The notes below the pieces were generated by a model. The model searched no databases. It was not told the DNA's origin and worked only from the letters and a program-made list of their open reading frames with translations. Positions 33,218 through 41,561 of a stretch of DNA of 56,302 nt are shown here, one piece after another. The position numbers and the translations under genes were made by a program. The stretch is from contig JBQTGY010000049.1 in NCBI GenBank assembly GCA_052390415.1, positions 1 to 56,302 of the forward strand, given 5' to 3'. Origin of the DNA: JANNWF01 sp052390415. GTDB taxonomy: Bacteria > Pseudomonadota > Gammaproteobacteria > Xanthomonadales > Xanthomonadaceae. Numbering within the stretch: the stretch's first letter is position 1; every line of letters starts with the position of its first letter.

Positions 33218-34378
33218 ATGAGCAGCGGCTACAGCGTGGTCGACTACGGCCGCATGGTGGAAGACAAGGTGCGGATGAATGCCTACCGCGAAGCGATGCG
33301 CCGACACATCAAGCCCGGCGCGGTCGTCGTGGAAATTGGCAGTGGTCCCGGCATCACCACCATGCTGGCCTGCCAGCTCGGTGCGTCGCGGGTTTATGCG
33401 ATTGAAACGGACCCGTCGATCGAAATTGGCCGACAACTGGCGATGGAGAACGGGTTTGCGGATCGCATCGTGTTCCTGCGCAAGATGTCGACTGAAGTGA
33501 GCCTGCCCACGCCTGCGGATGTGCTGATTTCGGACTTGCGTGGTCAACTTCCGCTGCTGTCCCACCATATCGGCTCCATCCGCGATGCCCGTAGACGTCT
33601 GTTGCGGCCCGGCGGGGTTCAACTGCCGTTGCGCGACCGCTTGTTTGTAGGCCTGTCGCGTGACGACAAACAGTACGAGCGGCTGACGCGGCCGTGGGAC
33701 GAGAACGACTTCGGTCTCAAGCTTGATTCGGCGCGCAAGTACGCCATCAACTGTCGCGAGGGCGCTGATGAGCAAACCACGATCAGTCTGGGGGCTGGGC
33801 GCGAGTGGGCCTGCATCGAGTACACCACGGTCGAGTCACCCAACGTCGTCGGCAGCGCGGAGTTTGAGTTGCCCGAAGGCGAAGTGGTGAACGGGTTAGA
33901 GGTGTGGTTTGAAGCCGAAGTGAGCGAAGGCATCCGCTATTCGACCGCACCCGATCAGCCGCGACAGGTGTATGGCCGCGCGTGGTTACCGCTTGAGCGG
34001 CCAGTGATCGGTGCCGCTGGTGATCGACTAGTCGTCAACCTGGCGTTGAATTTCGTCAGTGGAGACTATGTCACTCGGTGGAGCACCGAGGTGTTCGCTG
34101 CGGGGAGCACAACACCCCGGCTTCGCTTCAAGCAGTCCACCTTCGATGCTTTGGTTCTCTCAGCCGCCGAAATGCGCAGATTGGCGCCTTCCTACGTGCC
34201 AGTGCCCAATGGCAAGACACGGCTGGCGCGTTTCGTCCTGGATCAGCTCAATGGCTCGCGAACGGTGGGTGCAATTGCCAATGAAGTCCTGGCCGCATTT
34301 CCGGGTGAGTTTCGCGCGGCGGGCGATGCGATGGAACTGGTCCGCGATCTCGCCAGGCGGCATTGCTCCGATTCATGA
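33218..34378 (+). CDS. PRMT-like SAM methyltransferase with C-terminal PqqD-like domain
   Basis: A 386-residue protein. Residues about 8-25 (VDYGRMVEDKVRMNAYREAM) match the helical start of protein arginine methyltransferases, followed by the SAM loop VVEIGSGPG (37-45) and AIETDP. The middle part is a beta-barrel-like region. The last 60 residues, from about 324, read like a PqqD/RRE domain: TRLARFVLDQLNGSRTVGAIANEVLAAFP. RRE domains bind RiPP leaders, so the enzyme probably acts on the precursor. The core contains no Arg, so the methyl acceptor is unclear (Arg19/Arg20 of the leader, a Lys, or another group). The ATG at 33218 has GGAG upstream. It overlaps the exporter gene by ATGA. Confidence 0.78.
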   Translation: MSSGYSVVDYGRMVEDKVRMNAYREAMRRHIKPGAVVVEIGSGPGITTMLACQLGASRVYAIETDPSIEIGRQLAMENGFADRIVFLRKMSTEVSLPTPADVLISDLRGQLPLLSHHIGSIRDARRRLLRPGGVQLPLRDRLFVGLSRDDKQYERLTRPWDENDFGLKLDSARKYAINCREGADEQTTISLGAGREWACIEYTTVESPNVVGSAEFELPEGEVVNGLEVWFEAEVSEGIRYSTAPDQPRQVYGRAWLPLERPVIGAAGDRLVVNLALNFVSGDYVTRWSTEVFAAGSTTPRLRFKQSTFDALVLSAAEMRRLAPSYVPVPNGKTRLARFVLDQLNGSRTVGAIANEVLAAFPGEFRAAGDAMELVRDLARRHCSDS

Positions 34379-36240
34379 TGGCCTCGCTGCGCCTGCGTGA
34401 GCGCGCTGGCAACGTCGTGCAGATTTTCTCCAGCCTGCCGCGAGCACTCTCGCTACTGATGACGGCGGCGCCGCGAGAGACCGCACTTTTGATCGCGGTC
34501 ACTTTGCTTTCGGGCTTGCTGCCAGTGGGGTTGTTGGCCTTGACCAAGCCAACCGTGGATGCGGTGGCCGCTGCGTTGTCGGACAGCAATCCGGCGAATT
34601 GGCAGCGTGCGGCGTGGCTGGCGGTCGCCATCGCAAGCTTGCTGATCGTTACGGAAGTGCTCGCTGCCTGGTCAGCCTGGTTGCGTGCCGGTCAGGGCGA
34701 GCGGGTCGCCCTGCATGTGCGGGGCTTGGTCCACGCCCAGTCGGCCCGCGTGGCGATGGGCTTTTTCGAGCAACCCGAGTTCTTTGATCGCTTGCATCGG
34801 GCACGTGATGCGTCGGCACAGCGGCCGCTGCAAATCATCGAGGGGCTCACTGAAATCGGACGGGCCGGTATCGCCTTGGTGGGCGTAACCGCGATTCTTG
34901 CCAGCTACTCGATTTGGCTGCCTCTGCTGCTGGTGCTTTCCATGGCCCCGGCGATGGTCAGTTCCTTGTTGCATGCGTTGCGCGAGCACCGATTTGCGAT
35001 CACGCGAACGGTCGAGGAGCGGCACGCCGCTTACTTTGACTGGCTGTTGACCGATCGCGCCCCGGCGGCAGAAATGCGCTCGTTCGGACTCTCGACGCAT
35101 TTTCAGAAAGCTTTCGTCGAGGTTCGGCAACGCATTGCCGCTGGGCGACTTCGCTTGCTTCGCAATGAATCCTTTAGTCAGCTGCTGTTGCTGAGCCTTG
35201 GCCTGATGGTGGCGGCGGGTGGTGTGCTCTGGATGCTGATGCGCGCAAGCGCAGGGCAGGGCACATTGGGCGATGTGGCCTTGTGTTATCAGGCGTTTCT
35301 GCAAGGCTCGGCGCTCGCTCGCAGCGCCGTCGCCAGCTTGAGCCAAGTCTATGTGGGCGCACTGTTCTTGAGTGATTTCTTTGACTTTCTCGGTCTGCCT
35401 GCGGATCCAGCGTTGCAGATAGCAAGCGCGGGTAGGTCGAGTGGCGAACGCCAGCGGGATCAAGCACCCGTGATTCGCTTCGAAGGGGTCCATTTTCGGT
35501 ATCCCGGATGTCGCGGCCCCGCGCTCAACGGTCTGGATCTGGCGATTCTGCCGGCGGGCATCAATGCCGTTCTTGGTGCCAATGGCGCTGGCAAAAGTAC
35601 CCTCGTGAAGCTGCTCTGTCGCTACTACGAGCCGGACACCGGCACCGTATATATCGACGGAGTCGATGCGCGACAGTTGCCGGTCGATGCTGTGCGGCGA
35701 ATGACCAGCGTGTTGTTTCAGGACCCGATGCAGTTCAGCGGCAGCCTGGCGGAGAACATTTTGCCGCTCGACCCAGACAATCACGTGGCGATTGATGCCG
35801 CGGTTCGCGCGGCCTGTGCCGAGTCGCTGGTGGCCAGCCTTCCCGATGGATTGCAAACGCGGCTTGCGGTGTGGTTTCCCGGCGGTACTGACCTGAGCGG
35901 TGGCGAGTGGCAACGGCTGGCAATGGCCCGCGCATTCGCCCGTGATGCGCCGGTGCTGGTGTTGGATGAACCCACCAGCGCCATGGATCCATGGACCGAG
36001 CGCCTGTGGCTGGAGCGGCTGCGAAGCAGCGCGGCGGGTCGCACGGTGGTTTTGATTACCCATCGTCTGACGACTGCTGCTGCCGCCGATCAGGTGCACG
36101 TGATGGACGCAGGTCGCGTGATCGAATCAGGCAGCCATGACGAATTGCGAAAATTGGGAGGCACCTACGCAAGGCTGTGGGAAAATGCGCCCGCCTTGGC
36201 GCCTGCAGCGGGAGTTGAATCTGCCAGCGCATCTTCCTGA
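34375..36240 (+). CDS. Lasso peptide ABC exporter (D), fused permease and ATPase
   Basis: A 621-residue half-transporter. Residues about 20-330 hold six membrane helices of the ABC exporter type; the ATPase follows. Walker A is GANGAGKST (401-409), the signature LSGGE (507-511), Walker B LVLDEP (528-533), and the switch His is in LITHRL. Such proteins dimerise and export the finished peptide, giving self-protection. No N-terminal C39 peptidase is present, in keeping with B2 doing the cleavage. The start is ATG 34375 (overlapping the methyltransferase stop) or ATG 34378. It is followed 84 bases later by the B1 gene. Confidence 0.9.
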   Translation: MMASLRLRERAGNVVQIFSSLPRALSLLMTAAPRETALLIAVTLLSGLLPVGLLALTKPTVDAVAAALSDSNPANWQRAAWLAVAIASLLIVTEVLAAWSAWLRAGQGERVALHVRGLVHAQSARVAMGFFEQPEFFDRLHRARDASAQRPLQIIEGLTEIGRAGIALVGVTAILASYSIWLPLLLVLSMAPAMVSSLLHALREHRFAITRTVEERHAAYFDWLLTDRAPAAEMRSFGLSTHFQKAFVEVRQRIAAGRLRLLRNESFSQLLLLSLGLMVAAGGVLWMLMRASAGQGTLGDVALCYQAFLQGSALARSAVASLSQVYVGALFLSDFFDFLGLPADPALQIASAGRSSGERQRDQAPVIRFEGVHFRYPGCRGPALNGLDLAILPAGINAVLGANGAGKSTLVKLLCRYYEPDTGTVYIDGVDARQLPVDAVRRMTSVLFQDPMQFSGSLAENILPLDPDNHVAIDAAVRAACAESLVASLPDGLQTRLAVWFPGGTDLSGGEWQRLAMARAFARDAPVLVLDEPTSAMDPWTERLWLERLRSSAAGRTVVLITHRLTTAAAADQVHVMDAGRVIESGSHDELRKLGGTYARLWENAPALAPAAGVESASASS

Positions 36241-36324
36241 ATCACGCTGACTCGGCGAAGCCGACCGCAACACCTCTGACCAAGGCCCATGTGGCCACCA
36301 TCTGCAAACAATGGACCGATACCC

Positions 36325-36603
36325 ATGATCACGCTGCAAAGTCACATCAAGTTGTCGGACGAAGTTCTTGTCCAAGAGGTAGAGGGCGAGGCAGTTCTGC
36401 TCGACCTGAAAAGCGAGCAATACTTTGGTCTGGATTCGGTCGGTGTCCAGCTGTGGCGGTCGCTGAATGCAGATGGAAGCCTCAGCCACGCGCATGCGAC
36501 GCTGTTGGCAATGTACGACGTCGCCCCCGAGCAACTGGAAGGCGACTTGATTCGCATCGTGGGAGAACTAGAGCAGGCGGGATTGGCACAGGTTGCAGCC
36601 TGA
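36325..36603 (+). CDS. PqqD family RiPP recognition element (lasso B1)
   Basis: A 92-residue PqqD-type protein that captures the leader peptide and presents it to B2. The typical pattern is VLVQEVEGEAVLLDLKSEQYFGLDSVGVQLWRSL (read in parts at residues 14-48: EVEGEAVLLDL, then YFGLDSVGVQLW), followed by a helical half with LEGDLIRIVGELEQAGL. The ATG at 36325 is chosen because the longer frame from 36289 adds non-family residues. It closes the plus-strand lasso operon A-C-MT-D-B1. Separate B1 and B2 proteins are common; here B2 is on the other strand and fused to a membrane domain. Confidence 0.87.
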   Translation: MITLQSHIKLSDEVLVQEVEGEAVLLDLKSEQYFGLDSVGVQLWRSLNADGSLSHAHATLLAMYDVAPEQLEGDLIRIVGELEQAGLAQVAA

Positions 36604-36617
36604 CCGGTTTATTTCGC

Positions 36618-36638
36618 GGTCGGCGGTCGGCGGTCGGC
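36618..36638. repeat. Three tandem copies of a heptamer GGTCGGC
   Basis: Three perfect, directly adjacent copies lie 15 bases after the B1 stop, in the 146-base gap before the convergent GT4 gene. Function is unknown; it may be a slippage product. No other feature is seen in this gap. Confidence 0.85.
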
Positions 36639-36749
36639 GATCAAATCGTGACCTTGTCTGGTGCGCTGCGGTGCCGTCTTCGCCGACCACATGGATAGGT
36701 CGCGCTCGATTATGCTCATCGAACGTGGCGCGCTGAGTCTTTGCTGTCC

Positions 36750-37700
36750 CTATTGCCGGGCCGACCAGAAGGCGAGGAGGTCTCGCTCGAACCGCTCGCG
36801 GCCGTATTTGCGCGCGGTCGCATGACCGGCATCGATTTTGGCGAAAAGCTCGGGCCGCGATTGTGGATCTTTGAGGGCGGCGACCGTCTGCTTGAGCGCA
36901 GTCGCCAATGCCCACGGATCCTCATCCGGCACCCAGACGCCGTTGCCGGGTGTTGCATAGTCGAGGCCGCCGCCAGCGGCAAACCCCACCACCAGACAGC
37001 GAGCGGCCATCGCTTCGAGCGGCGGCAATCCCAAACCCTCGAACTGACCCGTCGACACGAAAATGTGCGAGAGACGTAGTGCCGCCGCGACCTGTTCTCG
37101 GCGCATGCCGTCGATCAATAGCCACGTAACCCCCGCGGTTTTCGCCCAGCCGTTTGTTGCCAGCAAGCCCTGCACGAGCCGCAGCGTGTCGCGTCCCTTG
37201 CGCGGCATGCCGGCGAGCGTGACCAGAGAATCTGCGCGGGGAGTCTTGGCACCGAAGAAAATCGGATCAATGCATGGCCGAATGACGTTAGCGTCGACGC
37301 CGAACCAGTCCTTCAGCGCTTGCCGTATCGGGTCGGACAAACACAGGTACGACGAGAACCCGTAGTCCTTCCACGCCGCTCCCGGCGCCAGCCCGTGAAA
37401 CACGTAATAGTGATTCTGGCAAAACAGCACCTTGCTGCAGGTGGCGTCCCGGCAGGCCAGCAGGGCTGTCGGGTGATCCTCCGGGATGACCAGTACGTCG
37501 TCAGGTGCGTACTCCAGACCCGCAGCCGAATCGAGCACAGGGACTTCGGCTGCGCCGAACGGATAACGAAAATTCGGGGCGGCATGCACGACGTAAGCGT
37601 CGAATCCGTTCCGACGCAGAACACTGACGTGCTCGTACTGAATGCCGATTCCACCGCGAGGCGTCGCGATGTCGTGACTGAAGTAGAGAATCCGGCCCAT
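36750..37700 (-). CDS. Family 4 glycosyltransferase
   Basis: A 316-residue GT-B sugar transferase. It starts MGRILYFSHDIATPRGGIG (ATG at 37700; the longer frame to 37775 adds unrelated residues). The donor half has the short form of the GT4 motif in STGQFEGLGLPPLEAMAARC, then VVGFAAGGGLDYATPGNGVW. An internal FCQNHYYVFHGL is seen in the N-terminal half. It converges with the lasso operon and is divergent from the PhyH-type oxygenase gene (163-base gap). It may belong to the polysaccharide set or decorate the lasso peptide; nothing decides between these. Confidence 0.8.
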   Translation of the reverse strand: MGRILYFSHDIATPRGGIGIQYEHVSVLRRNGFDAYVVHAAPNFRYPFGAAEVPVLDSAAGLEYAPDDVLVIPEDHPTALLACRDATCSKVLFCQNHYYVFHGLAPGAAWKDYGFSSYLCLSDPIRQALKDWFGVDANVIRPCIDPIFFGAKTPRADSLVTLAGMPRKGRDTLRLVQGLLATNGWAKTAGVTWLLIDGMRREQVAAALRLSHIFVSTGQFEGLGLPPLEAMAARCLVVGFAAGGGLDYATPGNGVWVPDEDPWALATALKQTVAALKDPQSRPELFAKIDAGHATARKYGRERFERDLLAFWSARQ

Positions 37701-37863
37701 GCACGCGTTGATCTTATGGAAAGGCACCGATTCTCGGTGACATGACAGACGCCGAAAGGAACGACGAGGTTGCAATTATGGGGGACTCACCGTTTGGATA
37801 TTGCGCTCCACCGGACGACGCCGGAGGATGAGGCGCGGCTCTCCGATCCAACTCTCACCGACC

Positions 37864-38658
37864 ATGAATGAACCAATCGACTCAGTCGCACTCGCAGCCG
37901 CAGCCGGAACCAATGTCGAACTGACGGGTGGGATTGCGGACTTTCTTCGCCTTGGCACGCTGGTACTGCCGAGCTTGGTGGCCAGCGAGACAGTGGAACA
38001 ATTGCGTGCCAGTTTTTTTGCGACTTACGCGCGCTATCTGGCCGAGCAAGCCCATCCCGACGCGCTTCGGGTCGGTGATCGTCGTTACATGATCACCACC
38101 GATCTGGTTGGTCCATTCGCCGATCCCGCTGCGTTTGCTCCGCCCGTAGTGTTGGACTTGATGCGTTCGCTGCTGACCACCGAATGCGTGATTGGCAGCG
38201 TCGGTGTGGTGCTGTCGCTACCTGGCGCGGCCGCCCAACATGTGCATCGCGACTTTGCAATCGAATTGTTTCCCGGCAGCGGTCTGGACCCGATTTTGCC
38301 GCCCTACGCCATCACCTTGGTAGTGCCCTTGGTGGATGTCGATCCTGTCATCGGCACCACCTTGGTCTGGCCGGGGAGCCATCGCCAGCGGCGCGCGCAA
38401 AACGACTACGCCATCGATGAGGCTGTCTGGCCGCGCCTCAAGGCGGGAGATGGGCTGTTGATGGACTATCGGCTGGTGCACGGCGGCTCAGCCAATCACT
38501 CCAGCCTGCCGCGGCCGATTCTTTACATCGTTTACTGTCGGCCCTGGTTCCGCGATCACGTGAACTATCGGATTCAGCCGCGACTGCGGCTCGATCCCGA
38601 TGCGCTGGCGTCAATGCAGGCGGAACATCGAGCCTTGTTCGCTGACAGCGGCGGCTGA
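37864..38658 (+). CDS. Phytanoyl-CoA dioxygenase (PhyH) family oxygenase
   Basis: A 264-residue Fe(II)/2-oxoglutarate oxygenase. The metal triad is visible as His128-x-Asp130 (HVHRD) and His206 in LVHGGSANHS, with the 2-oxoglutarate Arg at about 217 (LPRP). GTTLVWPGSHR is the usual strand before the distal His. Such enzymes hydroxylate small molecules and peptide-bound residues. The ATG at 37864 is preferred over an upstream frame from 37801. It stands alone on the plus strand and converges with the sugar dehydrogenase gene (11-base gap). Its position next to the lasso operon makes it a tailoring candidate, but a sugar or lipid substrate is equally possible. Confidence 0.82.
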   Translation: MNEPIDSVALAAAAGTNVELTGGIADFLRLGTLVLPSLVASETVEQLRASFFATYARYLAEQAHPDALRVGDRRYMITTDLVGPFADPAAFAPPVVLDLMRSLLTTECVIGSVGVVLSLPGAAAQHVHRDFAIELFPGSGLDPILPPYAITLVVPLVDVDPVIGTTLVWPGSHRQRRAQNDYAIDEAVWPRLKAGDGLLMDYRLVHGGSANHSSLPRPILYIVYCRPWFRDHVNYRIQPRLRLDPDALASMQAEHRALFADSGG

Positions 38659-38669
38659 CGGCAACCGCC

Positions 38670-39947
38670 TCACAGTCGCCCGTCGACATCCTCGCGCGGC
38701 AGAACCCCTTTGATGTCGTAAATGACTGTGCGTGGAGCAGCGCCGCGGCGAAGTGCTGTGCCCAAGGCAAGGTACTCGCGGTGTGCCACCGCGAGAACGA
38801 TGGCTTGGTAGTTGGTCAGGTCGGGCAGCTCCGGCAGCAGATCCAGGCCGTATTCGTGACTTGCTTCTTGCTGATCAACCCAAGGATCGTGCACATCGAC
38901 GCGTGCTCCGAAACTTTCGAATTCGCGGACCAGATCGACCACCCGCGTATTGCGCAAGTCCGGGCAGTTTTCCTTGAACGCAAGGCCAAGTACCAGGATG
39001 CGACTGCCCTTGACGGCGTGGTCCTTGCTGATGAGAAGCTTCACCACTTCCGCCGCGACATGGTGCCCCATGGCATCGTTGATACGTCGGCAGGCAAGCA
39101 GAATGTCCGGGTAGTAGCCCGTCGATTGTGCTTTCTGGATCAGATAATAAGGGTCGACGCCGATGCAGTGTCCGCCCACCAGACCCGGGCGAAATGGCAG
39201 GAAGTTCCATTTGGTGCCGGCGGCCGCCAAAACGTCCTGAGTGTCGATTCCCAACCGCCGAAAAATCAGGGCGAACTCGTTGATCAGGGCAATGTTGGCG
39301 TCGCGCTGGGTGTTTTCGATTACCTTTGCGGCTTCAGCGACCTTCAGACTGGGCGCCTTGTGGGTGCCGGCAGTGATAATTCGGCGGTACAAGGCATCAA
39401 CTACGTCGGCTGCGGCGGGTGTTGAACCCGAAGTGATCTTCGGAATGTTGGTGAGCCGGCGCTCGCGGTCACCCGGATTGATCCGCTCCGGGCTGTAGCC
39501 GACGGTGAAGTCGATGTTGAATCGAAGGCCGGAAACACGCTCGAGTTCCGGCACGCAGATTTCTTCCGTGGCTCCGGGATATACCGTCGATTCATAGATC
39601 ACCAGGTCTCCGACCGCAAGAACGTTGCCGATCACTCGACTCGCGCTGATCAGTGGACCGAAGTCTGGCCGCTTGTGCTCGTCAATGGGAGTGGGCACTG
39701 CAACGATGTAAACCGAGCGGTCAACCAAGTCGGCGACTGCGCTGCTGAAACGCAAGTGGCAGGATTCGGACAGCTCGCTGGCGTTTACTTCGCCGGTGTG
39801 GTCGTTGCCACGTTGCAGTTCGGCCACTCGCTCGGCGTGAATGTCGAATCCCAGGGTGTCCAGGTGCTTGCCAAACTCGCAGGCCAAAGGCAGGCCAACA
39901 TAGCCGAGGCCGATAACGGCCAAGCGCGGATTGTTTGTGGTGGTCAT
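38670..39947 (-). CDS. UDP-N-acetylhexosamine dehydrogenase (WbpO/TviB-type)
   Basis: A 425-residue UDP-sugar dehydrogenase making a uronic acid by two NAD-dependent oxidations. NAD loop VIGLGYVGLPLA (11-22), YESTVYPGATEE, GYSPERINPGD, EAAKVIENTQRDANIALINE, and the catalytic Cys261 in GGHCIGVDPYYL. The latter, with YLIQKAQSTGYYP, is the WbpO/TviB/VipA form acting on UDP-GlcNAc or UDP-GalNAc rather than on UDP-glucose. The C-terminal domain has GLAFKENCPDLRNTRVVDL. It would supply an acidic amino sugar to the glycan. It is a single gene, convergent with the PhyH gene; 110 bases upstream show no gene. Confidence 0.9.
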   Translation of the reverse strand: MTTTNNPRLAVIGLGYVGLPLACEFGKHLDTLGFDIHAERVAELQRGNDHTGEVNASELSESCHLRFSSAVADLVDRSVYIVAVPTPIDEHKRPDFGPLISASRVIGNVLAVGDLVIYESTVYPGATEEICVPELERVSGLRFNIDFTVGYSPERINPGDRERRLTNIPKITSGSTPAAADVVDALYRRIITAGTHKAPSLKVAEAAKVIENTQRDANIALINEFALIFRRLGIDTQDVLAAAGTKWNFLPFRPGLVGGHCIGVDPYYLIQKAQSTGYYPDILLACRRINDAMGHHVAAEVVKLLISKDHAVKGSRILVLGLAFKENCPDLRNTRVVDLVREFESFGARVDVHDPWVDQQEASHEYGLDLLPELPDLTNYQAIVLAVAHREYLALGTALRRGAAPRTVIYDIKGVLPREDVDGRL

Positions 39948-40057
39948 GCGAGTGCTTTTTCAGGGTTGAACGGAGGGTGGGAGCAAGCGCGGGTGTCGAT
40001 TGGCTGATATGGCCGCGGCGCAGGATAGCGCGCCGTGCGGCTCACCCACCCGCTGCC

Positions 40058-41284
40058 TTACTCGACGTCGACGATGCCAGCCAAGATCAAGACGCCCAGG
40101 AATACGCGTAACGACTTGGCCGAACCGGGAACCGTCAAAAGCGCATCCAGATCGGCGAGCCTGGATGTAGCCGCGGCCCGCAAGGCGAGTAGTGCCGGTG
40201 CGATCTCGGTTGGGCTGCGCCAATGGCGATCGCCCGCCCAGACGGCAACGTGGGCCGGATCATCCAGAGTGCTGATCGCCAGGCCGCGACCCACCGCCAG
40301 CCGCAGTCGCGAGGCTGCGTGCAGGGTTGGCGGTCGGGCAGACGCCGCCAGAGGAAGTGGCAGGCGCGGACTGATGATGGTGGAGGCATCCTGCGCCGCC
40401 AGAAAGCGTGGCACCAACGTATCGCGGCTGATGTTGCCGACCGCGGCCAACAGGTCTTCAACGTAGTCGGCTTGCTCACGTGCCGAAGCCCAAAGGGGCA
40501 GGTTCATGCGTGCCACAGGGTGCTCGCGCAACTCCGCAACCAACCACTCCAACAGGTGTGCACCGAGCGGCGGTTCCACGGTAAGCGTGAGGTGCAAGCT
40601 GGGCCCATCCAATGGCCTCGCGATATGCCACCAGCCACGTGGCAAATACAGCATGTCACCATCTTCGATCACGCCCTCCCAGTCGGGTTCGCCGCTCGGC
40701 GACGGGGCTGCGTTGATTTCGCCCTTGAGCGGGTTGACACGGGTCGGGCGATACACCTTCCAGTGTTTGCGTCCAGCGATCTGCAGGATGAAGTTTTCCT
40801 GCCCGTCCCAATGCAAGCCGAAGCCTTCTTGCGCTCCGAAGCTCGCATACAGATTGATGGTCGTGTTCGCGCGCAGGTCGTTACCCACCGCGTCAGCGAG
40901 TTGCCGCAGGGCCGGCACTCGTTCTTGCACGTGGTCCATCACCAAGGTGGCGCCGTCAGCAAGGCAGCGGCTTAAAGCCGCAGACTTGAGCACCAAGGGC
41001 TCGGCACCCGAGCAACGCTGCGCAAAGCGCTCTACTTCAAGAGGCTTGCCGCCCTGCACCAAGCGCAGGCTATCCTGGGGAAATCGCTGGGTTTCAAGCA
41101 ACGTGGTGAGAGCGGCCCACGGCAGCAGATTCGCGAAACGGCCCTCCGGACCACGGAGATGCAACAGCTTCATTCCCCACCAGTGGGTGAGAAAGTCTGC
41201 GCCGTCCATAGGCGCAATCACGTCACTGAACTGCCGTGCAGGAGCGATTGGCTGAGCCGATTTCTTGTCGATGCCGGTGGTCAT
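40058..41284 (-). CDS. JmjC/cupin-domain oxygenase (RoxA-like)
   Basis: A 408-residue cupin_4/JmjC protein of the ribosomal oxygenase type. The Fe(II) ligands are His158-x-Asp160 in GLHWDGQENF and His220 in LPRGWWHIA; IEDGDMLYLPRGWWH is the classical second strand. A winged-helix-like C-terminal region follows, as in RoxA/YcfD, which hydroxylates an Arg of ribosomal protein L16. The match is to the fold; the substrate here is unproved, and its place beside the lasso and PhyH genes leaves a peptide substrate open. The ATG at 41284 is chosen over the longer frame to 41320. The 277 bases upstream contain no gene I can support. Confidence 0.8.
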   Translation of the reverse strand: MTTGIDKKSAQPIAPARQFSDVIAPMDGADFLTHWWGMKLLHLRGPEGRFANLLPWAALTTLLETQRFPQDSLRLVQGGKPLEVERFAQRCSGAEPLVLKSAALSRCLADGATLVMDHVQERVPALRQLADAVGNDLRANTTINLYASFGAQEGFGLHWDGQENFILQIAGRKHWKVYRPTRVNPLKGEINAAPSPSGEPDWEGVIEDGDMLYLPRGWWHIARPLDGPSLHLTLTVEPPLGAHLLEWLVAELREHPVARMNLPLWASAREQADYVEDLLAAVGNISRDTLVPRFLAAQDASTIISPRLPLPLAASARPPTLHAASRLRLAVGRGLAISTLDDPAHVAVWAGDRHWRSPTEIAPALLALRAAATSRLADLDALLTVPGSAKSLRVFLGVLILAGIVDVE

Positions 41285-41561
41285 CGCAGCGGGATCGTGC
41301 GGGCATCGAGGGCTGGGCAAACGTGGCTGCTCAACTGAGCCATCGTGGTTTCCGAATTCATCGCTCGATTCGACGCGTTGGCGATGGTCAAGTCAAGCAT
41401 GTGATCGGCTTGGCTGCCAGCGACTACCCGCCTGGATTGTCGAGCCAGGCAACGGGAATCCCGCAGTGTTGGCCAATGAACGATCGATAGTGCGCGAAAA
41501 GCTCGGTCCACATTGATCGAGGTTCACTCAGGCGAGGCGGTCGACGGCGAGCACGACTCTG

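Noticed and set aside
34672..36099. 475-codon frame antisense to the ABC exporter
   Set aside because: It is Gln/Arg/His-rich, has no recognisable domain, and mirrors a clear transporter gene.
41285..41561. Possible tRNA or small gene between the JmjC and amidotransferase genes
   Set aside because: No cloverleaf or T-loop sequence was found, and the short frames on both strands lack features.
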